Origin: Halorubrum halophilum
GTDB lineage: Archaea; Halobacteriota; Halobacteria; Halobacteriales; Haloferacaceae
Direction of reading: 5' to 3'
DNA length: 64,000 nucleotides
Assembly: GCF_000739595.1 (NCBI RefSeq)
Contig: NZ_BBJP01000012.1
Location: 34,411-98,410 of the forward strand
Of the stretch, positions 59,553 to 64,000 are shown piece after piece. The notes under the pieces are model-generated. The model was not told the origin of the DNA and did not search any database. It worked only from the letters and a program-made list of their open reading frames with translations. Every line of letters starts with the position of its first letter. Position 1 is the stretch's first letter. The position numbers and the translations under genes were made by a program.

Positions 59553-61525
59553 CCGATCGACTCGACCGAATCCGCCAGCGAGTCGGTCGCGCCCAGCGTC
59601 GACTCCGGCGGATCCTCCGCGTCGCCCGCTGGGAGACGGCTCGGGCGAGCGGCGGCGTCGACCGCCGGACCCTGCTCGCGGCGCTCGCGCTCCTGCTCGT
59701 CGCCGGCGGCGTCCTCGGCGGCGGGCTCGCGGCCGGCGTCGTCGGGCTCGACGTCGATCGCGACGTGTACCGCGTCGCCGTCGACGGCGACTCGCCGTAC
59801 GCGGACGCGGTAGAGGAGGCGCCGGCGCTCACGGCCGTTCCCCTCGGGAGCGCCTCGCTCGGAGAGACCGCCGACCTCGTCGTACTCGACGGGAGATCCA
59901 TCGACGGAAGCGGAGACGGGATCAGCGTCGAGACGGTCACCGTTCGCGCCAGCGACACCCGAAAGGGCGAGGCCGCGGCCGCCGAGTTCCGAGAGGCGGT
60001 CGAGACGCACAACGAGCGACTGATGGCGGCCGAGGAGAACCGAACCGCCGCGTTCCCGATCACCGTTACCCTCCAGTACGTCGGCCGGAACGGCGGGCTC
60101 GACGAGGAGTCCACGCTCGGTGGGGACGACGGCGGAGGCGGCGACGGCGGAAGCGGTACGGGATCCGGAGACGGCGACGGGTCCGGCGAGGGAGGTGGCG
60201 ACTCCGCCGACGGGAGCGGCGGAACCGGCGACGCCGCGAGCGACAGCGGGGGAAGCGAGGACGGCGGGTTCGCGGTCCCCTCGGTCGGCGGCGCGGCGTT
60301 CGGCGCCGACACGGTCGGGTCGCCGGGGTCGATATCGCCCCCCTTCCCGTTCGTCTCGCTGCTCTTGGCGTTCGTCTTCCTCGTGCCGATGAACTTCCTC
60401 ATCCAGGCGTACGGCTCGTCGGTGCTCGACGAGCGGACGAACCGGCGCGGGGAGCCACTGCTCGTCACGCCGCTCTCGCCGGTCGACATCGTCGCGGGGA
60501 AGACGCTTCCGTACGTCGCGGTCGCGGCGCTCGTCACGACGCTCATCGCGGTCGCCGTGGGGGGCGGGGCGCTCTCGGTGGTCGCCGTGCTCCCGGTGGC
60601 GTTGGCCTTCCTCGCGGCGACGTTCGTCGGCGCGATGTTCGCGCGGTCGTTCAAGGAGCTCACCTTCGTGACGGTGGGGGTGAGCGTCCTCCTCACGACG
60701 TACGCGTTCGTGCCGGCGATCTTCACGAACGTCACCCCCGTGGCGCTCGTCTCGCCGCTCACGCTGGTCGTCTTCGACCTGCAGGGCGAGGCGGTCGGAC
60801 TGGGAGAGATCCTCTTCTCGACCGTCCCGATGGCGCTGGGGGCGGCGCTCCTGTTCGGGCTCGGGCTCGGGGTGTACCGCGAGGAGGACATGTTCACCCA
60901 GAAGCCCGTCGGCCGGAAGTTCCTCGACGCGCTGGCGGTGCGACTCGGATCGGTCGGCGAGGGAGGATCGGGGTCGAGGGGATCGCCGCGAGCGCGACTC
61001 CGCGCGCTCGCCCCGGTCGCGTTCCTCACGGCCTGCACGATCCCCTTCGTGTTCGTCGCGGAGCTACTGGCCGTCGCGCTGCTCTTCGCGCTGCCGGTGA
61101 CCGTGTCGATCCCCGTGCTCTTAGTCACGATCGCGTTCATCGAGGAGGTCGCCAAGAGCGTCCACCTCTACGCCGGGTTCGAGCGCGGCGCCTTCGCCCG
61201 GACCGATCGGGTCGCCGTCGCGGTCGGGAGCGCCTCGGCGGTCGGCTTCTTCCTCGCGGAGAAGGCCACCGCGGTCGTGCAGGCGGTCGGGCTCACGGAG
61301 CTGTACGTCGGCCGCGCCGCGTTCGGGAGCGTGGCGGGGATGGAGGGACTCCCGCCGATCGCGATTGCGGGGCTGTTCTTCGCGCCCCTCCTCCTCCACG
61401 GGTTCGCGACGACCGTCGCCGCGGTGGGCGCGAGCCGGAGCCGGACGTACTACGTCCTGACGCTGGCGCTGGCGACGCTGATCCACGCCGCGTACAACTT
61501 CGGGGTGGTGCGCCTCTATGCGTAA
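59549..61525 (+). CDS. ABC-2 permease fused to a PrsW-like intramembrane protease domain
   Basis: The protein has 658 residues. After a first helix (about 43-65) comes a large external region with a Gly/Ser/Asp-rich stretch (about 190-245). Then follows the NatB-type permease core, FLIQAYGSSVLDERTNRRGE and SPVDIVAGKTLPY, with helices to about residue 450. The last 180 residues form another membrane domain with EEVAK (532-536), FFLAE (567-571), His617 and His646, matching the EExxK, FxxxE and His motifs of PrsW glutamic proteases. It overlaps its neighbours by 4 and 8 bases. Confidence 0.85.
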   Translation: MTDRLDRIRQRVGRAQRRLRRILRVARWETARASGGVDRRTLLAALALLLVAGGVLGGGLAAGVVGLDVDRDVYRVAVDGDSPYADAVEEAPALTAVPLGSASLGETADLVVLDGRSIDGSGDGISVETVTVRASDTRKGEAAAAEFREAVETHNERLMAAEENRTAAFPITVTLQYVGRNGGLDEESTLGGDDGGGGDGGSGTGSGDGDGSGEGGGDSADGSGGTGDAASDSGGSEDGGFAVPSVGGAAFGADTVGSPGSISPPFPFVSLLLAFVFLVPMNFLIQAYGSSVLDERTNRRGEPLLVTPLSPVDIVAGKTLPYVAVAALVTTLIAVAVGGGALSVVAVLPVALAFLAATFVGAMFARSFKELTFVTVGVSVLLTTYAFVPAIFTNVTPVALVSPLTLVVFDLQGEAVGLGEILFSTVPMALGAALLFGLGLGVYREEDMFTQKPVGRKFLDALAVRLGSVGEGGSGSRGSPRARLRALAPVAFLTACTIPFVFVAELLAVALLFALPVTVSIPVLLVTIAFIEEVAKSVHLYAGFERGAFARTDRVAVAVGSASAVGFFLAEKATAVVQAVGLTELYVGRAAFGSVAGMEGLPPIAIAGLFFAPLLLHGFATTVAAVGASRSRTYYVLTLALATLIHAAYNFGVVRLYA

Positions 61526-62573
61526 CCGCGACAGCAGACTGACGATCGCCGGGCGGGAGCTGTCGGGGCTGCGCGCGGAGAAGACGATCCTGCTCGCGAT
61601 CGCGATCCAGCTGTTCATCGCCGCGTTCTCGTCGTTCCTCGTGGTCGGGCTCGTCTCGATGTACGACCCCGGCTCGCTCGGCGGCGCGGAGGTCGAGGTG
61701 GCGGGCGCCGGCGACGCGGTGAGCGACCTCGAACGCGCCGCGAGCGAGGTCGACGGGGCGTCGGTCACGCGCTACGACGACGCCGCCGCGGCGCGGCTCG
61801 CCTTCGACCGCAGCGCCGCCGACGCGGTGGTGGTCGCGAACCGCAACGACGACGGCGGGATCTCGGCGGTGGTCACCGCTCCGGACGCCACGGTGGAGAC
61901 GACCGTGATCGTCGTGCAGCTCCGCGATCTCCTCCGGACCTACGAGCGACAGGAGCGCGCGGACCGGGCCGCGTTCCTGAGCGAGTCGCCGCTCCCCCTC
62001 CCGGAGCGTACCGGCACCAGCCCGTACTTCACGTTCACCTACACCGTGTTGATCCCGGTGCTCGTCTTCCTCCCCGTCTTCATCTCGGGGTCGCTCGTGG
62101 TCGACTCGATCACCGAGGAGATCGACGAGGGGACCTTCGAGCTGCTCCGCGTCGCGCCCGTCACGCTCGGGGAGATCGTCGACGGGAAGGCGCTGGCGGC
62201 GGTCGCGATCGCCCCCGGACAGGCGCTCCTCTGGCTCCTCCTCCTCCGCGCGAACGGGACGCCGGTCGCCAACGTCCCCTCGATCCTCATTCTCATGACC
62301 GCGCTCACCGCCCTCGTCGTCGCGCTCGCGCTCGCCATCGCGGCGCTCGCGCCCGACCGACGGGCCGCCCAGTTCCTCTACTCGATCGGCGTGCTGGTGC
62401 TCTTCGGCGGCGCCACGGCGATGGCCGGCGGTCCCGCCAACGCGGTCGCGCGGCTCGCGATCGACAGCGCCGACGCGACGACGACCGCGCTGGTGGTCGC
62501 CTACGTCGGTATCGCCGCGGTGGCGTACGTCGGGGTTCGGACGCTCGTCGCGGAGAACGGGTTCGAGAAGTGA
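61518..62573 (+). CDS. ABC-2 permease, second subunit
   Basis: The protein has 351 residues. It has an N-terminal helix (LLAIAIQLFIAAFSSFLVVG), an external domain of about 150 residues, and then five to six helices. The cytoplasmic block DSITEEIDEGTFELLRVAPV, typical of ABC-2 permeases (NatB/YhaP), lies between the first two. It pairs with the PrsW-fused permease and the ATPase as an exporter of unknown cargo. Its start overlaps the end of that permease by 8 bases. Confidence 0.88.
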   Translation: MRNRDSRLTIAGRELSGLRAEKTILLAIAIQLFIAAFSSFLVVGLVSMYDPGSLGGAEVEVAGAGDAVSDLERAASEVDGASVTRYDDAAAARLAFDRSAADAVVVANRNDDGGISAVVTAPDATVETTVIVVQLRDLLRTYERQERADRAAFLSESPLPLPERTGTSPYFTFTYTVLIPVLVFLPVFISGSLVVDSITEEIDEGTFELLRVAPVTLGEIVDGKALAAVAIAPGQALLWLLLLRANGTPVANVPSILILMTALTALVVALALAIAALAPDRRAAQFLYSIGVLVLFGGATAMAGGPANAVARLAIDSADATTTALVVAYVGIAAVAYVGVRTLVAENGFEK

Positions 62574-62630
62574 GCGACGATCGCTGATAACTGAACACGG
62601 CGGTGGCGTCGCCGGCGCGTAGCGCCGACA
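62572..62630 (+). repeat. Dispersed structured repeat, copy 4 (truncated head)
   Basis: GAGCGACGATCGCTGATAAC then TGAACACGGCGGTGGCG matches the head of copies 1 and 2 (GACGATCGCTTATAAATGAA, CACGG-GTGGCG), with a changed TATA box. A small hairpin CGGCGC-GTA-GCGCCG (62613-62627) follows, and the homology then stops at the convergent gene. The first bases overlap the stop codon of the permease gene, again directly downstream of a gene in the same orientation. Confidence 0.65.
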
Positions 62631-62637
62631 GCGTCCC

Positions 62638-63621
62638 TCACCACACCGGCGCGAGCAACAGCCCGACGGTGATCGAGATGAAGACGAGCTTCAGGGCGGT
62701 GTTGACGGCGATCACCTTCGTGCCGAACTCGGCGCCCCAGATCCCGTACTGGAAGGGGATCGAGCGCCGGAACGTGGAGACGGCGAACGAGAGGATCCCC
62801 CCGATAAGCAGGCTCGCGACCGCGGTCCGGACGGTGAAGGTCCCCTCGGCGGCGCCGGCGAGCGTCACCGCGCCGGCGGTCGTGTCGAGGGTGTAGACGG
62901 CGATCACGGGGACCGCGGCGCCGGGGAGCCCGAGGACGCCGGTGATCGGCTCGGCGACGCTCGTCAGGGCCTCGACGTCGACGTTGTTGATGAGTCCGAT
63001 CACGAGGGTGTAGACGACCGCGAGCCGCGGGACGATCCGGCGGAGGGTGGACCACGACTTCTCGCCGGCCTCGCGGACGCGCTCCCGGCTCGTGCGGTCG
63101 TCGGCGTCGGGACCGCTCGCGTCGACCTCGGCGAGCGCGCTGCGGTCGACGTTGCGCTCGGACAGGAGGACCCCGCCCGCGAGCACGCCGGTGACGGTGA
63201 TCGCCAGCGCGATCCCGGCGCGCGCGGAGACGTAGGTGACTCCCGTTTCGATCCCCAAAATAGGGATCAACACGGGGATGTAGTAGGTGAACACGTGCTG
63301 AACGAACCCGAAGAACGTGTTGATGGTCACGGCGACCAGCGTCGCACGGTCGTCCAGCAGCCCGGACTCCCGGTACTCAGCGAGCGTGGCGTACCCCGCC
63401 GTGGTCGACGCCGCGGTCGTCAAGATGGCGGTGCCGACCTCGTCGGGGAGGTTCGCGGGTCGGGTGAGCCACCCGGCGAGCCCGGCGACGTACCGGATCA
63501 GTCCGAACGCGACCGCGACGTTGGCGGCGAAGACGCCGACCGCAATGAACGCCGCGATGCGCGCGATCCGCGGGGCCACCTCGACGAGCAGGGCGACGAG
63601 TTCGGCGGCGACCGATTGCAC
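62638..63621 (-). CDS. Nucleoside-recognition (Gate) domain membrane protein
   Basis: The 327-residue protein has about eight helices with two Gate-like halves: ILTTAASTTAGYATLAEYRE with the following INTFFGFVQHVFTYYIPVLI, and VYTLDTTAGAVTLAGAAEGT near residue 240. Such proteins resemble half of the SpmA/FeoB/nucleoside-transporter fold; substrates are not known. A hydrophilic loop (about 155-185) carries many Asp/Arg/Ser. The gene reads toward the repeat copy 4. Confidence 0.82.
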   Translation of the reverse strand: MQSVAAELVALLVEVAPRIARIAAFIAVGVFAANVAVAFGLIRYVAGLAGWLTRPANLPDEVGTAILTTAASTTAGYATLAEYRESGLLDDRATLVAVTINTFFGFVQHVFTYYIPVLIPILGIETGVTYVSARAGIALAITVTGVLAGGVLLSERNVDRSALAEVDASGPDADDRTSRERVREAGEKSWSTLRRIVPRLAVVYTLVIGLINNVDVEALTSVAEPITGVLGLPGAAVPVIAVYTLDTTAGAVTLAGAAEGTFTVRTAVASLLIGGILSFAVSTFRRSIPFQYGIWGAEFGTKVIAVNTALKLVFISITVGLLLAPVW

Positions 63622-63752
63622 GCCCGTCCCTTCGCGGTCGGCGACCTAATGGGCGTCGGAACGGGCGAACCGGGCGGAGCGGATCGGGTGACTCCCCACC
63701 GCCCTCGGCCCACCGCGCGGGGCTTATGCGACCCCCGACCGAACCCCCGCCA

Positions 63753-64000
63753 ATGGCACCCGCCGAAGACGACATCTCGATCGAGGAGAAGCGCGTGTAC
63801 GCCGGGACGGCGGGCCGCACCGACGCGTACGTCGCCACCGAGAGCGGCGTCGTCCGGGTGGCGCTCTCGGCCGACAAGGTCGGCGCGTTCGACATGGTCG
63901 CCCGCGAGCCCGCCCGCGATGTCGCGGTCCTCGCCCGCGACGACGGTCCGGATCTCGTCGGGATCGCGACCGCGGACGGCCTGCACGTCGCCGTCGTCGG
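63753..64000 (+). CDS. HVO_0234-like beta-propeller protein (partial at right edge)
   Basis: The first 82 codons are visible: MAPAEDDISIEEKRVYAGTA, then TDAYVATESGVVRVALSADK. The start and the repeated V-x-VA beta strands fit the haloarchaeal HVO_0234-family propeller, as recalled from memory. The stop lies outside the window. The gene is divergent from the Gate-domain gene. Confidence 0.6.
   Translation, partial: MAPAEDDISIEEKRVYAGTAGRTDAYVATESGVVRVALSADKVGAFDMVAREPARDVAVLARDDGPDLVGIATADGLHVAVV

Noticed and set aside
59218..61155. 645-codon Ser/Thr-rich minus-strand frame across the exporter operon
   Set aside because: It is the reverse shadow of the ATPase and permease genes, whose motifs and overlapping starts are unambiguous.

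Overview
The window is a chromosomal segment of an extremely halophilic archaeon (class Halobacteria). It is GC-rich, its proteins are strongly acidic, start regions often lie just behind TATA-like boxes, and it carries archaeal or haloarchaeal families: NAC, archaeal S-adenosylmethionine synthetase, GHMP shikimate kinase, geranylgeranyl reductase, a HerA-type ATPase and several haloarchaea-only DUF families. A Halorubrum-like genus is my inference from overall style, not a proof.

Layout. 1-9.8 kb holds housekeeping genes: creatininase-like protein, NAC, TrmI, a TbsP-like regulator, aminotransferase, MAT, a histidine kinase and small haloarchaeal proteins. 9.8-15.9 kb is a lactate/glycolate oxidation locus: lutC-lutB face a giant FAD/Fe-S dehydrogenase, and two of the proteins share a homologous C-terminal Fe-S module. 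16-18.2 kb has a PD-(D/E)XK-like protein, a NUDIX hydrolase and a stand-alone uS10 paralogue. 18.2-27.7 kb is an assimilatory nitrate locus: narK, two tandem nasA paralogues and nirA. 27.7-32.9 kb has a UspA protein, an M20 amidohydrolase, a HerA-type ATPase and a coiled-coil protein.

33-35.2 kb is accessory: an aliphatic amidase that matches the Pseudomonas AmiE pattern very closely, then a vapBC toxin-antitoxin pair bounded by a duplicated 3' end of aroQ. 35.2-42 kb has aroK-aroQ, lipoproteins, a ferredoxin, tRNA-Leu(UAA) with two extra copies of its 3' end, and a geranylgeranyl reductase. 42-47.4 kb is a BMP-type nucleoside ABC uptake system. 47.4-49.4 kb is a second mobile zone: an IS200/IS605-like remnant followed by a segment with perfect 19-bp inverted ends and an 8-bp target duplication, which carries two membrane-protein genes and no transposase. 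49.4-64 kb has a phosphohexomutase, acylphosphatase, an HxlR/DoxX/VOC module, and an ABC-2 exporter operon with one permease fused to a PrsW-like intramembrane protease domain.

The most notable signals are non-coding. A dispersed structured repeat occurs at least four times (about 20.05-20.50, 29.85-30.31, 52.80-52.95 and 62.57-62.63 kb). Every copy lies just downstream of a gene and in the same orientation. Each has a TATA-like box (degenerate in copy 4) followed by hairpins whose arms change together between copies. The two long copies form a large inverted pair around the nasA/nirA region. Together with the transposase-less cargo element at 48.07-49.35 kb and the vapBC cassette at aroQ, these are the best candidates for undescribed biology here.
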